A DNA stretch of 13,674 bases, taken from positions 1 through 13,674 of the forward strand of contig JANBQS010000677.1 of NCBI GenBank assembly GCA_027577415.1, given 5' to 3'. Source of the stretch: Coemansia sp. RSA 922 (Eukaryota; Kickxellomycota; Kickxellomycetes; Kickxellales; Kickxellaceae). The notes below the pieces were generated by a model. The model was not told where the DNA came from and did no database searches. It was given only the letters and a program-made list of their open reading frames with translations. Numbering within the stretch: the stretch's first letter is position 1; each line of letters starts with the position of its first letter. The position numbers and the translations under genes are program-made. Below are positions 13,669-13,674 of the stretch, one piece after another.

Positions 13669-13674
13669 TGCGGC

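Overview
The window is eukaryotic nuclear DNA, most probably from a fungus. It has long, mostly intronless genes separated by AT-rich spacers. One clear short spliceosomal intron (116 bp, GT...AG, CTAAC branch site) is present, and some 3' ends carry AATAAA signals. The cyclin resembles fission-yeast Cdc13 and the ABC transporter has the NBD1 wording of the fungal Ybt1/Vmr1 group. An early-diverging filamentous fungus, for example Kickxellomycotina, would fit, but the sequence does not settle the lineage. No bacterial operon structure, rRNA, CRISPR array or recognisable transposon was seen.

Layout: (1) 1-1608, plus strand: the 3' part of an unrecognised gene whose product has a strict 20-heptad charged array followed by an Ala-rich helical domain with a 14/28-residue motif. 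Its stop codon is followed by 24 more coding-like in-frame codons. (2) 1609-2330: AT-rich spacer with poly(A) signals and a small GC-rich island full of inverted repeats. (3) 2331-2765, minus strand: a small ORF with a mitochondrial-presequence-like N-terminus, function unknown. (4) 3341-8704, minus strand: an intact 1787-residue ABCC/MRP-type transporter. (5) 8705-9118: a 414-bp divergent promoter with two palindromes and very short upstream ORFs before both start codons. (6) 9119-11727, plus strand: a two-exon gene for a ZW10/Dsl1-family vesicle-tethering subunit. (7) 11728-12213: convergent 3' spacer. (8) 12214-13668, minus strand: a B-type mitotic cyclin with a 51-residue tandem duplication in its N-terminal tail and an unusual hydrophobic-patch sequence.

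The genes look like ordinary neighbours rather than one pathway: vacuolar or membrane detoxification (ABCC), Golgi-to-ER tethering (ZW10) and mitotic control (cyclin B). The only likely co-regulated pair is the ABCC and ZW10 genes, which share a compact divergent promoter. I found no convincing new multi-gene system. The most unusual items are the heptad-array protein, the in-frame extension after its stop codon, and the altered docking patch plus tandem-repeat tail of the cyclin.
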